From positions 32,710,001 to 32,774,000 of the forward strand of contig NC_072895.1 in assembly GCF_027943255.1 (NCBI RefSeq): 64,000 bases of DNA, in the 5' to 3' direction. This document shows, one piece after another, positions 23,582 to 34,878 of this stretch (its first letter is position 1; every line of letters begins with the position of its first letter). The notes below the pieces were generated by a model. It saw nothing but the letters and a program-made list of their open reading frames with translations, was not told the DNA's origin and did not search any database. The translations under genes were made by a program, and so were the position numbers. Source of the DNA: Anastrepha obliqua (Eukaryota; Arthropoda; Insecta; Diptera; Tephritidae).

Positions 23582-23800
23582 TCATTTGACTAGGAATCTG
23601 CCTATGTCGTCTATTTTCTTTTCTGCAATTTCTTTCAAGTTAACCATCGAGAATTTCCCTAGCAATCGATGTCGTAGAGCACCCAGACTTGAGCACTCAC
23701 ACAGATAGTGAAAAGCCACTTCCTTAGATCCTTCTTGATTGCAGCTTCTGCATTTAGTTTGTTGAGTTTGTTCCTTTATGTAAGTAAACAATGACGAGTA
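23582..23800 (-). pseudogene. C-terminal zinc-knuckle tail of an RNase H-type non-LTR retrotransposon
   Basis: A 69-codon frame contains CRSCNQEGSKEVAFHYLCEC and then LGALRHRLLGKF. The C-x2-C...H-x3-C-x-C arrangement is the usual last module after RNase H in these elements. The RNase H domain itself is not present here. It sits back to back with the Mos1-like fragment. Confidence 0.65.
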
Positions 23801-25080
23801 TGCGTTTTATGTATGTACAAGAAGCATTTCTAGATATTCTTACTAAAACTTTTTGTAACTTTAATTAACATTTTTCGAGTCTTCACAAATCTTACTTTAA
23901 GCTTGAAACTTGGATTCATATAGCTTTGAGGCAGCATGAACTATATTTTCATAGAAAATTTATTAAAATTAAATAAAAAATACAAATAAATTGTTAAAGC
24001 TTATCGAAAAGCCCCTGTGCTATGTATATTTTCAAGCACTATAAGTAGCTTTAGCCAAGCGTACGCCTACTTTGAGATATAATTTGACAATGCAACTTAT
24101 CTCAACTTGGCACTCACTAAATTTTTCAATTCGAATTTATTTAAATTATTAACCAATCGCAGCTGCAGCTGAAGATGCCACCTTAATGAAAATTTAATAT
24201 AACATTGCATTTTAATAAGGCAAATCAGTTTTTATTGGTCCAAGACCAGGCCTGCTAAGGTGAAAATGTATTGACTTCAAGTTTTCTCATCCCAAATCTT
24301 GTAATTATTTTCACTATCGAGTTGCTTGTTGTTGCTTCTTTTGCTTTAAAAGAATATTTTTATATTTGTGTTAACCCTTATTGCGCTCAACCGCCAGCAA
24401 AAAGGCACAAAAAGTTGAAGTATTTATATATTAATGCATGAGTAAACTGGAGAGCTGTTGGCCTTAACCAACCAGGCAGTCCATCCTTTTCAATAACATG
24501 CACGTTGTCTCTTGCAAACATTGCCGCCTTTGCAAAGCCATGCGCATATGTAAATAAATATATTTCATATTATGATACGAGTAGTTTCGGTGTAAAACGG
24601 CCTTGGGCTTGTGCGAATATGCGAGGCTGACTAAGCATCAGAAATACTTTTTTTGGGTAATAGGAAAAGTTCGCCGGCTGTTTGTAAAGGATAAATTTGT
24701 GGGTAATCTAATTGTGCAAAACTGTTTAAAGGTAAACACTCCATTGTTTTTGATTACAAATGGAAGTATGTGGAATGTTAAAAAGTGAGTGGCTACTTAC
24801 TGAAGCGGCAAATACCTCTGAACCAATTAAACTTTTAATTGCTGTCCCGGCAGCTGGAAAGTTATGATTCGCGCAAAGTATAAGAAATGCAAACCATACC
24901 TTGAAGCGGTTTTTGTTGTTGTGAGCGTGGATTTAAAATTATGCGCCTAGCATCTATTGAGTTTCCATTTCAATGTAGAATTGAAGATTTAATTATCTGC
25001 ATATGTTTTTGAAGGGATTCTTTTGTTAATTCGGATATATGCAGTTTTTTTTATTTTTTATTAGAAACATCTGATTACAA
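23801..25080. other. No gene seen
   Basis: Ordinary AT-rich DNA without recognisable repeats or coding motifs. This is one of the few stretches in the window that looks unique. Confidence 0.45.
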
Positions 25081-25916
25081 AGTTTTTTCTTTTGTATGAC
25101 TCCGGAAATTTATTGGTAGGAAATATATATATATGTACACCAGTGTTCAAAATAATAGGAGCTCAACGAATTACAAAGCTTTAATTATTCTTATTTTATT
25201 CTTTTTATATAAGTATTGTGTATTCTACAACAAAAACCATATAACTCAAAACTCAAAATTTCATACAAAATTTACAAAAAATTTCCAAATTTCAGAAAAA
25301 GAAACATAAAAATTTTACATTTTTCATAATTATTTTTTTTTTATAATAATTTTTTTATAATTATTTCGTTTTTTATAATTACTTTTTTTCATGATTTTGG
25401 AAATTTATTGGTCAGAAAGTATATGTACACCCATGTTCACAATAATGGGAGCACAACGAATTACAAGTTATAATAATTTTTTTTATTAATTTTACAAATT
25501 TCAAAAAGAAAACATAAAAATTTCAAACTTTTTATAACTTTTTTTTATAATTATAATATTTATTTTTTGTATAATTTTTTTCTTTTGTGTGATTTTGAAA
25601 ATTTATTGGTTAGAAAATATATATGAATATGTACACCCGAGTTCAAATTAATAGGAGCACAACGAAATACAAAGCCTTATTTTTTTCTAGTTTATTTTTT
25701 TATTTATTTTTTTTATAATAAAATTGTGCATCTTGCAACAAGAATCATATAACTCAAAACTCCAAATTTCATGCGAAATTCGCTGGGACTTTACATATTT
25801 CAAAACAAATACATAAAAATTTCAAACTTTTTATTTAGAATCTCTAGGAAACTTCAAGGTATGCAGTTAAAGGCGCTTACACCCTTTATTGGCAAAACTT
25901 TTACAAATGCAGAGAC

Positions 25917-26035
25917 TTGAAGTTTTCAGCCTATTCCGAGCGGCAAATGGTGTTTTTTACGAAAAGATTTTTCATGGCAGAACCGAACTCAGAGGCGTGC
26001 GATTGGCTGCTAAGGGACGACCGCTCAAAGTTTAT
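25917..26035 (-). mobile_element. tRNA-derived SINE, fragment D (body only)
   Basis: The reverse complement of the SINE body is recognisable as CCGAGCGGCAAATGG, TTTTTCATGGCAGAA and GGGACGACCGCT. Head and tail are missing. It lies between the two arms of the foldback-like structure. Confidence 0.55.
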
Positions 26036-26339
26036 TATTCTGTCACTGGAGATTTCATCTAGGAATATTCGGAGATTGGATATTTCATTCCGAAGATATG
26101 ATATTTCATGGATGGATATTTTCATTCCGAAAATTGGATATTTCATTCCAATACGGCGTTTAGTTTTACAGTCCACGCAATATCATTGTAACAAATTGCA
26201 GGTAGCAAGTAACTCAAATCTCTCGTTGATTTTCCACAACCATTTTTTGCAGAGGTCTTGCGCATTTTCTTCCATATAAAAGACCTCTGGGTATGTGGCG
26301 AAGAAAATTTTCAACATCGTATGAAAAAAAAATTTCATA

Positions 26340-26665
26340 AATCACGGAGAACTTTTAGCAGCTTCAAACTGACATCATCATCATCATTTTTTCCTTGAAT
26401 TCTTAGCAGGACATAATGCACTAATAACCACTGATTACTGGATAACGCCTTCACTTGCTTTGAGCTTAACTCGAGTTAAGCTATCTCGCGATTCACAATT
26501 CTTTTACAGTTTTTCCTTGGCCTGCCAGGCGCTCTTCTTCTCGCTGTGAGTGGGTTCCATTCCATTGCTTTCTTCGCTATGTCACCATCTTCTTTGTGTA
26601 AAGTGTGACCAATCCACTTCTAATTCCGTCTTCTAATCCAAATTTCTAGCGGCTCCATATTTGAT
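26340..26665 (-). pseudogene. Non-LTR RT tail, family Y, copy 2
   Basis: The minus strand reads KWIGHTLHKEDGDIAKKAME followed by WNPLTARRRAPGRPRKN, then REIA and QVKALSSNQW-like blocks. It finishes at a GATGATGATGATG tract at 26370-26390. This is the standard C-terminal tail of endonuclease-RT elements. No palm domain is present. Confidence 0.7.
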
Positions 26666-27365
26666 TTTTTGTGCAATTCCTTGTTTGGCATTATTTTTGG
26701 GCAGAAAATTCGGAATATAATTCTTAGACAGCGGTTGACTAAAACTTGTAAGCGGCCTGGCCAAGTTTACGCTTTCCTAAAATTACTGAAATTGAGTGGG
26801 CTACCTAACTGTGTACACAGAATTTTTCTAAAGATTCTGATAAAAAAAGTTGAAAATTCTTGGTGGCAATTTCTTTTGTATTTATTAATTTGTTGTAGTA
26901 TATATTTGTTGTTGTTGTAATATATATATTGTTACAAAAATAATTTATAAAAAAAAAATAATAAATAAATAGTGAAAACTTAATAACTCGTCACGCTGCT
27001 ACTATTTTGCACGCAAGTGTATATGAATATATATATGCATAAGTATATGTGAGCGAACCTATAGTGAAACAGAAATAAATTTTATTTTATTTAATTTTTT
27101 TTCTAATAAAAAAAAGTGGAAAATTTTGGTGGCAATTCTTTTAAATTTGTTAAACTTTTTTGAATTTTATACCAAGTTTAAAGCCTTGAGTTATATGGTT
27201 TTTGTTGTAAAATGCACTATATTTTATAAAAAAAAATAGAAAATAAATAAGTAGTTAAAACTTCATAATTCCCCACGCCTCTAATATTTTGCACGCAGGT
27301 GTACATGTAAATGTATATGCATAAGTATATGTGAGCGAACCTATAGTGAAACAGTTATTTTATTT

Positions 27366-29190
27366 CATTATTATTACTTTTTTCTTTTTGTTTTTAATGC
27401 GAAGGTAATGGCCTTATTACGGATTATCACAGCAAGCGAATTTCTAAATAATCAACGGGTTGCTGTAGTCGAAATTCAAATGAACTAAATCCCATACATT
27501 ATTTTCTCATATATCGTAAATTTAGCTCCTGCCGCTCTGCGCTGGCACGAGTACGGGCACATCATCATAGACTCATAGACTCTTGCGTGTGTGCACCCAC
27601 TCCAAATCACCACCTACACCACCTGATTCCCCAATATGCACTCGTCTATTACTAATAGCACTGCACACACACATACATACCCATGCACAGATATGTATGT
27701 ATATATGAGCATGTGTAGTAGAAACATAACCTTAGATTTTTATCTCGCGAAAGAGTTTAGAAAATGGAAATGGGGGCGAAAGTCGGAAAAACTTTTGTTA
27801 TCCCAGTAAATTGCTGCAAAATAAGCTGTGCTGTCATATCAAGCGGCAGAGTGGCAAACGTATGTGTGGAGCCATTAGACATTCGACTTGAATAAAGCTG
27901 TTTGGCAGTGTGTGATTGCTAGTGATTTGGGCGAGCAAAGAGGCAGTATCATTGGCGGGGCTGAGGGTTAAAATATGAAAGAAGTCGGAAAGCTGATAAG
28001 CTGTAAAGTGGTGGGATGACATTGCATGATGGGTTGTGCGCACGAAATGTGAGGCCAGTGTAGTTGGCAGGATAACTGTAAAATTGCAAGCTCAAAGAGG
28101 CAAACAGAATTCAAGAAACACAAAAAAAAGCTAAATAAAATCTCACACACACACACACATACACACAAACACAAGCGCACACAAACACAAACACAGGCAC
28201 TTGCAATAAATCGGGAAAACAAACATAAGCAAAATGCGAACCATTAAAATAAAATCCTCCTCCGAGATCATGCAGGGCGCTGCACTACATGACACGAGCA
28301 CAAAAAGGGTGTATGCAGCAAAAAGTGGGTCTTGTGTTAATACCATATTCAAGGGTAATAAAAACGGCATAAGCTGAAACTGGTTACAATATACAAAACG
28401 AGCCAAACTAAAAACAATACTCTTTGAAACAGTACTCGTACGTCGTTTTTTTGTGCTCCCACTTATAAATTTTCATTCTTTCATCCAGCCTCTTACACTT
28501 TTCTCGACTTCTTAGTTTGCGTTGAAAAGAAAAAGTCATTGAGTAATAAAAAGTCTTAAGCGAAATTTAAGCTACGTCTATTACGTCGGCCAACCATCAG
28601 CGGCGCGGAATTGCCATCAGATGCGGCTGGCAAATCCTAGAAAAATTGTAAAAGCAAAACCAAAATACTTACATACATTTGCTTTGTGCATTTCGGTCGA
28701 AAAACGAAGTGCAGAACAACAATAAAAAATTGTTCATATTTATTTATAGTTATTTGCGCAAGTGTTATTGTAAATGTGTGCCACAAAATGCCACAAAAGA
28801 TGAACGACCAAGGGTACTTCCTTTTTCCTGTTTCGAAGTAAATTTTTTACGCTTAAACTAATTCCATCTGTGCGCATCAACTGTCGCTTAAAGTGAGCGT
28901 TGGGTATGCGAAGTTGTCGCCCGAAACAAAGCAACAATTTTTGTCAGCCTAATGAGGCGCAACATGGACTTCGCCACAACAAAATGTCTGCCATTTCCGC
29001 TTCAGTTCCTTAACCCAATTTTTTGTATTTAGTTTTCGAATGTGGTTATTTTGCTTAGCAAATAATTTAAAGTAGTAATAAAATTTTATTATTTATTGCA
29101 TTAGGGAAAGTTTTAAATTACTCTTAGCTCTTCATGCGCACAAAGTGGCGCAAAATTAATCATACACTTTGGTTTTTGGATAACGTTTGT
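27366..29190. other. No gene seen; CA microsatellite
   Basis: A (CA)n-type microsatellite spans about 28142-28200. The rest has no recognisable coding motif. A GTGGCGCAAAATTAATCA motif at 29149-29166 matches the end of the dispersed repeat at 20518 and sits just before the QQDG element. Confidence 0.45.
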
Positions 29191-29195
29191 AACGG

Positions 29196-30640
29196 GTGAT
29201 TTTTTAGCTTTTATCTTTTTAAACAGTTGGATTAAGCAGCTAACGCACGTTTCGTGTTTTGTTTCACTGTCAAACATCTTCAGTTTGGTCTATAATTTAA
29301 CCATGAATCGTCTTACAAACGAACAATGCTTGCAAATCATTGAATTTTATTATAAAAATGCGTGCTCTGTTAAGAAAGTTTATCGCGCGCTTCTTCCATT
29401 TTATGGTCAGTTTAATCGACCCACTGAAGCGGCTATTCGAGCTATTGTGACTACATTTAGAACCAAATTTACATTATTGGACATCAAACCACCAACCCGC
29501 TTACGTAGAGTGCGAACTGAGGAAAATATCGCAGCTGTATCGGCCAGTGTTAATGATGACCATCAATTATCGATTCGTTGTTGTTGTTGTAGCAGTATCT
29601 TTGCCCTGTCAGGGTAGCATAATCACCGGTCCTCTTCGTCTAGCTCATCTAAAGGTAGGCTCAGGAAACTAGCTGTTTCGATGGGTCGGGTCCAGAGGGA
29701 GAGGGGTGTTAGATGAGTGGGTTTAATAGGGCATGTGAAAAGGTGGTTATGTCGTGCGGGGTGCCTTCACGTTGCCGTTCGCAGCAATTGGGCCTCTGTT
29801 ACACAACAACGTGGAAAATTTTGCGAAAGGATTTAGGTGTGAAGCCTTTCAAAATACAGCTGGTGCAAGAATTGAAGCGGAACGACCTACTGCAACGCAG
29901 AAAAAAAAATTGTTGAAAAATTGTGTTCAGCGACGAAGCCCATTTTGGGATCAATGGGTACGTAAATAAGCAGAATTGTCGATTTTGGAGTGAAGATTAG
30001 CCAGAAGAATTGCAGGAGCTACCAATTTATCCAGAAAAGGTCACAGTTTGGTGCGGTTTATGGGCTGGAGGTATCATTGGACCGTACTTCTTCAAAGATG
30101 CTGCGAATCGTAACATAACTGTGAATGGTGAGCGCTACCGTGAAATGATATCCAACTTTTTTTGCCCAAAATGCAGGAGCTTGACTTGCATGGCATGTGG
30201 TTTCAGCAATACGGTGCCACATGCCACACAGCACGCGTAACAATGGACTTGCTAAGAGGCGAGTTCGGTGAATATTTTATTTCACGTTCGGGACCTGTCA
30301 ATTGGCCACCCAGATCGTGCGATAGATTATTTTTTGTGGGGCTATGTTAAAGCTCATGTCCATTCAGACAAGCCTGCTTCAATTAACGCATTGGAAGACA
30401 ACATTAAATCATTTATATGTGAGATACCGGCCGAAGCATTGGAAGGAGTATGCCAAAATTGGACTAAGCGGATGGACCATTTGAAGCGCAGTCGCGTTCA
30501 ACGTTTGCATGAAATAATCTTCAAACATTAAATTATATGGACTGTGCTATCGATTTCAATAAAAAGTTCATGCATTTTTCTGAATTTTACGTGCGTTTTT
30601 TTGAAAAACTTTCCTATAGCTCTTAAAAAATCACCCTTTA
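29196..30640 (+). mobile_element. QQDG-family Tc1/mariner element, copy 2 (full length, inactive)
   Basis: The left end GGGTGATTTTTTAGC and the right end, read inward, AAAGGGTGATTTTTTAAGAG, bound a transposase starting at 29303 with MNRLTNEQCLQIIEFYYKNA. The order is helix-turn-helix with RTEENIAAVSASV, an inserted retroelement piece, RSQQLGLCYTTTWKILRKDL, then SDEAHF (first Asp), GYVNKQNCRFW, GERYREM, and WFQQYGATCHTARV in which the second catalytic Asp has become Tyr. The third-Asp block has lost several codons, leaving SCD-YFLWG in broken frame. The tail ends in HEIIFKH. Confidence 0.85.
29576..29774 (-). mobile_element. 5'-truncated non-LTR 3' end inserted in the QQDG transposase
   Basis: A 189-bp insert (29581-29769) is flanked by CGTTG at 29576-29580 and 29770-29774. 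On its coding strand it ends in a (CAA)n tail, seen here as TTGTTGTTGT, as expected for target-primed reverse transcription. Removing it with one CGTTG rejoins the transposase frame as LSIRCRSQQLGL. Its body (CTCATCTAAAGGTAGGCTC, GGGTCGGGTCCAGAGGGAG) is homologous to 57290-57470. It is non-coding as far as I can see. Confidence 0.75.
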
Positions 30641-30960
30641 TGTATATATATAATTGGCGCGTACACCCTTTTTGGGTGTTTGGCCGAGCTCCTCCTCCTA
30701 TTTGTGGTGTGCGCCTTGATTCTGTTCCACAAATGGAGGGACCTACAGTTTCAAGCCGACTCCGAACGGCAGATATTTTTATGAGGAGCTTTTTCATGGC
30801 AGAAATACACTTGGAGGTTTGCCATTGCCTGCCAAGGGGTGACCGCTTTTAGAAAAATGTTTTTCTTAATTTTGGTGTTTTCACCGAGATTCGAACCGAA
30901 GTTCTCTCTGTGAATTCGGAATGGTAGTCGCGCACCAACCCATTCGGCTACGGTGGCCGC
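30641..30960 (-). mobile_element. tRNA-derived SINE, copy C (full length, with target duplication)
   Basis: This is the best SINE copy. On the minus strand it has head GTAGCCGAATGGGTTGGTGC (A box, 30931-30950), B box GGTTCGAATCT (30888-30898), the shared body and a TATA-rich tail at 30641-30651. It is flanked by a 32-bp direct repeat at 30609-30640 and 30961-30992 (CTTTCCTATAGCTCTTAAAA and onward, one mismatch), which is the end of the QQDG element. The SINE therefore inserted into that element's right TIR. Confidence 0.85.
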
Positions 30961-30992
30961 CTTTCCTATAGCTCTTAAAAAATCGCCCTTTA

Positions 30993-31138
30993 CTAAATGA
31001 AGAAAATGTGTTCGAATGATAGAAATCTTTGTTGTGACCTTAACGCGCCATTCCTTGTCAGTTTGTTCACTGCAGCTTCACAAGTGTGAAATATGATTAC
31101 GTATGACACATTTTCCAAAAAGTATATTGTCACATCTT
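30993..31138. other. Flanking DNA, nothing recognised
   Basis: Short unique-looking stretch between the duplicated QQDG end and the RT tail. A GATCATCATCACCATCAT tract starts at 31141. Confidence 0.4.
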
Positions 31139-31889
31139 CCGATCATCATCACCATCATTTTGTGCTACAGCTCCGTATGAGCTTTGGCCTGCTACACAAA
31201 ATGTCTCTATTTGCCTTGGTTGATTCCTTCCAGTTATTGCACTTGAGTTTCCCATGTTGGCTGCTAGTTCCATCTGTAATCTAGTAATCCATCTGGTCTG
31301 CCACTTGCTTTCGTTGCAAATGTTTTAGCGTCAATTATTTTTCTTTGAGCTCTCTTGAGGTCCATTTTCATGGTATGGCCTAGACATCTTAGTCTTTGAG
31401 CTCTGATGAACCGCACAACATTTTCCCCTCTTATAAGTTGGTCGATTTCATGGTTCCATCTTATACGCCACTCGCCTTTGGCTGTGACTGCACCGAAGAT
31501 TGGCCTCAAAATTTTTCTCTCGAATACTTGGAGTTTGTTTTTGTCTTTTTCACTTATTGTCCGAGACTCCGATCCACAGCAAAGAACTGGTCGGACTACT
31601 GATTTATATAGCGATATTTCGTAAGATCTGTTCAGCAGCTTCGATTTAAAAAGTTGTATAAGTGAGTAGAATTCTCTATATGCTGCGCGGATTCTCTCGT
31701 CGATTTTGATGCTCTTTGCGTTGTAGTGGCTTGGTTTAAGCCCCAAATACGTGAAAGTTTTCACCGCTTCAAATCCATATGCCCCGATTTTGATTGCACC
31801 AGATACCATAACTTTTTTTCTGGTCATCAACTTATTTTTTTGTTTTTTGCTCGTTAACTCTAAATCCAATTCTACAGGTTGCATTTTTC
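31139..31889 (-). pseudogene. Non-LTR RT tail, family Z (same type as 236-614)
   Basis: A largely open 206-codon frame reads GAIKIGAYGFEAVKTFTYLG, ERIRAAYREFYSLIQLFKSK, LLNRSYEISLYKSVVRPVLC, FERKILRPIFGAVTAKGEWR and RFIRAQRLRCLGHTMKMDLK. It is preceded by remains of the LELTSKKQKNKLM segment just after the YADD box. The downstream portion ends in a GATGATGATGATC tract. The catalytic palm is not attached; a possible palm of the same element lies at 32745-33285 beyond a mariner fragment. Confidence 0.75.
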
Positions 31890-32645
31890 TATATCACAAA
31901 AAATATTCGACCGAACTTGGCGCGCTTTTTTCGGTCTTGGTTCGTGCGGGAGCTTCCATTGAGATGATTGAGCTTTGGTTTCCACGTCATAACCACAAAC
32001 CCACAATTCGTCACCTATAATGATCTTTGGGTCGTCGCGGACAGAGTCCAACATCTCATTAGCAATGTTCAAGCGGTGCTGCTTTTGGTCGAAATTAAGC
32101 AGTTTTGGTACGAATTTTGCGGCGACCCGTCTCATGCACAAATCATTGAAAATAATCGAATGACACGAGCCAATAGGTATGTCTAGGTCCTCAGCAACTT
32201 CTCCAACGGTGATTCGGCGCTTGGCCAATACCATTTTCTTCATTTCATCAATTTTTTTCGTCTGTTGTTGAAGTGCTCTGTCGTCCGGCACGCTTTTCGT
32301 CGTTCCCATTTTCTCGTCCTTCTGAGAACATTTTGTACCACCGATAAACGTTGCTTTGGTCCAAAGTAACTTCTCCGTAGGACACAGTCAACATTCGGAA
32401 TGTATCCGCGCATTTCGTTTTTCACACAAAATTTGTTACAGGTTCTTTGATTCTTCTTTTTGAATAGGTAAAAATCGAAGACGAGCCGAAACACGTGCAA
32501 GCAATGCAGCTGTCAACAATTAACAGAACATTCAAAATGGCCGAACTCGTCGGCATGAGTGAGAGACATGAGTACCAACATATCGCCACAAAACAATCGA
32601 AATTCGAATATACATACGTAATCCGCGAAAATTCAAAATTCGCGA
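31889..32645 (-). pseudogene. Mariner transposase, N-terminal half
   Basis: The minus strand gives FCVKNEMRGYIPNVDCVLRR and SYFGPKQRLSVVQNVL-like, both frame-broken. A 145-codon frame follows with IDEMKKMVLAKRRITVGEVA, MRRVAAKFVPKLLNFDQKQH, IIGDELWVCGYDVETKAQSS (first catalytic Asp) and WKLPHEPRPKKARQVRSN. The protein breaks off there, joined to the RT fragment. The 5' non-coding end at 32603-32642 is shared with the first bases of the window. Confidence 0.75.
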
Positions 32646-32744
32646 TCGTCGCGCTTCCGAGTCTGAAACCACTTGGGTAATCCGGCGAAACTTTTTTGGC
32701 CTAACTAATAAACGTTTGGTTGACGACTTTTGCTCGTAATTTTT

Positions 32745-33285
32745 ATGTTGTATTGAGAAGCGATATTCCGCGGTAGTTTTTACACTTTGTTTTGTCACCT
32801 TTTTTAAGAAATGGTATTAAAAGTTCCGTGTTCCATTCACTCGGCATCAATTCATCTTTCCCTATCAGCGTCATCAGATGCTGTAATTTTTCCATAAATA
32901 TCCCGATTGCCTTTTTCAAGAGCTCGCACATAATCTCGCCTTTTCAAGGAGATTAAAAGTTTTTCGTTTGGTTAACAGCGTCTACTATCTCAGTTAATGT
33001 TGGGGGTCCCGATCTTCTTCGACTTCTTCCAGCCAACGACTGTCTACACGCGAAACGACTTCATTTGCAGGTGTAACTGTTTCTGCGGTATTGAGCAGCT
33101 CCTTAAAGTGCTTCACCCAACTTTCCATTATTTTTGTGAGTCAGTAAGTATTTCATTCTTCATACATATGATGACACGTGGTTGAAAACCTATCCCTTAT
33201 GTTTTTACGTTGCTATAAAATTTGCGAGTTTCTTTTGTTCCGAATCCTCACAAATAGTTTTTAGGTTTCCGATAGGGTGATTACT
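32745..33285 (-). pseudogene. Non-LTR RT palm fragment
   Basis: From right to left come VKHFKELLNTAETVTP, PPTLTEIVDAVNQTKNF, and then FMEKLQHLMTLIGKDELMPS, EWNTELLIPFLKKGDKTKC and KNYRGISLLNTT. These are the blocks immediately before the RT catalytic motifs (fingers and early palm). Frames change at least twice. It may be the front of the element whose tail is at 31139-31889, with the mariner between them, but the YADD region is lost. Confidence 0.7.
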
Positions 33286-33630
33286 TTTGCGCCTCCTTGT
33301 TCCACATTTCTTCTTCCTCTTCTTCTTTTCCTCCTTCTTGATTGTCACACGATTTTGGCTGAGTCTAACAAAGCGCGTCAGTCGTTTCTTTCTCGTACTA
33401 ATCGGCGTCAGTTGGACACACCAAGTGAAGCCAAGTCCTTCTGACCTGATCTTTCCAACTCAGAGAAGGCCTTCCTCTTCCTCTGCTACCACCAGCTGGT
33501 ACCGCATCGAATACTCTCAGAGCCGGAGTGCTTGTACCCATTCGGACGACACGACCCAGCCAGCGTAGCCCCTGGGTCTTTATTAGCTGCGTTGTGTCTA
33601 TGCGTCATAGTTTGAACGATGTTCCGATAT
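33285..33630 (-). pseudogene. Non-LTR RT tail, family X, copy 2
   Basis: The minus strand reads LRWLGRVVRMGTSTPALRVF, DAVPAGGSRGRGRP and LSWKDQVRRTWLHLVCPT, the same blocks as at 22200-22430, ending in a GAAGAAGAAGAAG tract at 33308-33325. It is cut at the left by the maT element's TIR at 33634. Confidence 0.65.
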
Positions 33631-33633
33631 TTA

Positions 33634-34878
33634 ACAGGGTCCGGCACTCGAAGTGTAACCAACTTCAGACCACTCGCGCAGCTGAGTCATGGACGTCAGC
33701 TGCCTGTTAGTTGGCTAAATGACAGTCTAGAGTATTGTTTACAAGCGCGCGGAAGCATTTTGCCGAGAGTAAACGCGAAAAATCAGTAATGGATTTCAAA
33801 CGTAAAAGTGTGATTTCATTATATTTGGCTGGAAAATTACAACCAACGATTGCTCGTGTGCTCGAGCACCATAAAATAAATAAAGTTTTTGTTTATCGCA
33901 CCATTAGTCGTTACAATGATTCTGGTAGCATCGCGAAAAGTCATGGGGGTGGTCATCAAAAGACTGCAACGTCACGTGAAATGGATGAAAAAGTGAAGAA
34001 GCGACTTGAGCGAAATCCCCAACGAAGTGTCAATCAAATGACGAAAGAACTGAAAATATTTAAAAAATGATCTTAAAGTCAAGCCTTACAAGATCCAAAA
34101 TACAAAAGGCGCATGATCTCACACCAAAGCAGCAACAAGTCAGACTTCAGAGAGCGGAGGAGTTGCTCCGCTTGGTCGAAAGCGGTCGATTTCCGAGAAA
34201 ATTTTTCAAATTGAGTAACGCGTAAACTCCCAAAACGATAGAGTTTATTTGACTGACCGTTCATACGAGAATCGATTGGCCACCAGCCACAAGGGGCAGT
34301 AGCCGCCAAAGGAAATGGTTTGAGCCGCTGTAACCGCAGATGGGCGCTCTCGAATCGTTTTCATCGAACCTGGCGTCAAGGTAAATACAAACTATTACCG
34401 GGAAAGTATTCTGGAGATGGGTTGCTTTGAAGCCATTGACTGACAAAAATTTCAGTGGCAGACCATGGACGTTTCAACAGGACTCGGCACTGTCTCACAA
34501 AGCTTGAGTAAACCAAGAATGGCTAAAAAACAACATTCCGAACGTCCACACAATGGCTCTTAAATTCACCAGACGCAAATCCGATGGATTATTCTCATTG
34601 GGCCATTTTAGAGAGCAAGGTTTGAACTAAGTTTCGATGCGCTGAAAAAAGCCATTGCCCGTGAGTGAGCCCAAATACCTGAAAGTCACATTCGATTCGT
34701 TTCTGGACCGTCTCAAGGTCATAGTCAAGGCAAAAGGTGATCATATCGAGCAAAGATAAATATATTCTTAATTTGGTATTATTTTCATGCATTTTTTACT
34801 TTGAATTGAATAAAAGTAATTTTCCAAACTAAATTTATTACCTTTTTAATTGGTTACCATCGGAGTGCCGGACTCTGT
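33634..34878 (+). mobile_element. maT-type (DD37D-like) Tc1/mariner element, copy 1
   Basis: The ends ACAGGGTCCGGCACTCGAAG and, from the right, ACAGAGTCCGGCACTCCGAT are good inverted repeats (about 1245 bp). The transposase starts around 33789 (MDFKRKSVISLYLAGKLQPT) with a helix-turn-helix region containing VYRTISRYNDSGSIAKSHGG. It then frameshifts at about 34065. Later blocks include QNDRVYL, VTADGRS and IVFIEPGVKVNTNYYRESIL. The first-Asp block (FSDEK in relatives) has lost its Asp, and the QQDSAPSHKA region is out of frame. Confidence 0.8.

Larger units (their letters stand above)
25085..27365. mobile_element. Foldback-like structure with inverted, internally tandem arms
   Basis: The left arm (25085-25850) has three imperfect units marked by GTGTTCAAAATAATAGGAGC near 25143, 25434 and 25640. 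The right arm (26845-27365) has two units in opposite orientation marked by CTGCTACTATTTTGCACGC near 26996 and 27281, about 285 bp apart. CAACAAAAACCATATAACTC at 25230 is inverted at about 27190. Long inverted repeats built from tandem units are the signature of foldback elements. The centre holds a SINE piece and an RT tail. Arms are AT-rich and non-coding. Confidence 0.55.

Noticed and set aside
25085..27365. CRISPR-like direct repeats
   Set aside because: Units are long, AT-rich and partly inverted, in an animal-type genome; there are no short repeats with unique spacers.
28142..28200. CA-repeat considered as Z-DNA or a regulatory element
   Set aside because: Simple microsatellite; nothing around it indicates a gene to regulate.
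30888..30951. Possible tRNA gene from A- and B-box-like motifs
   Set aside because: The motifs lie in a SINE head; no complete cloverleaf could be drawn and the same sequence recurs with the SINE body.
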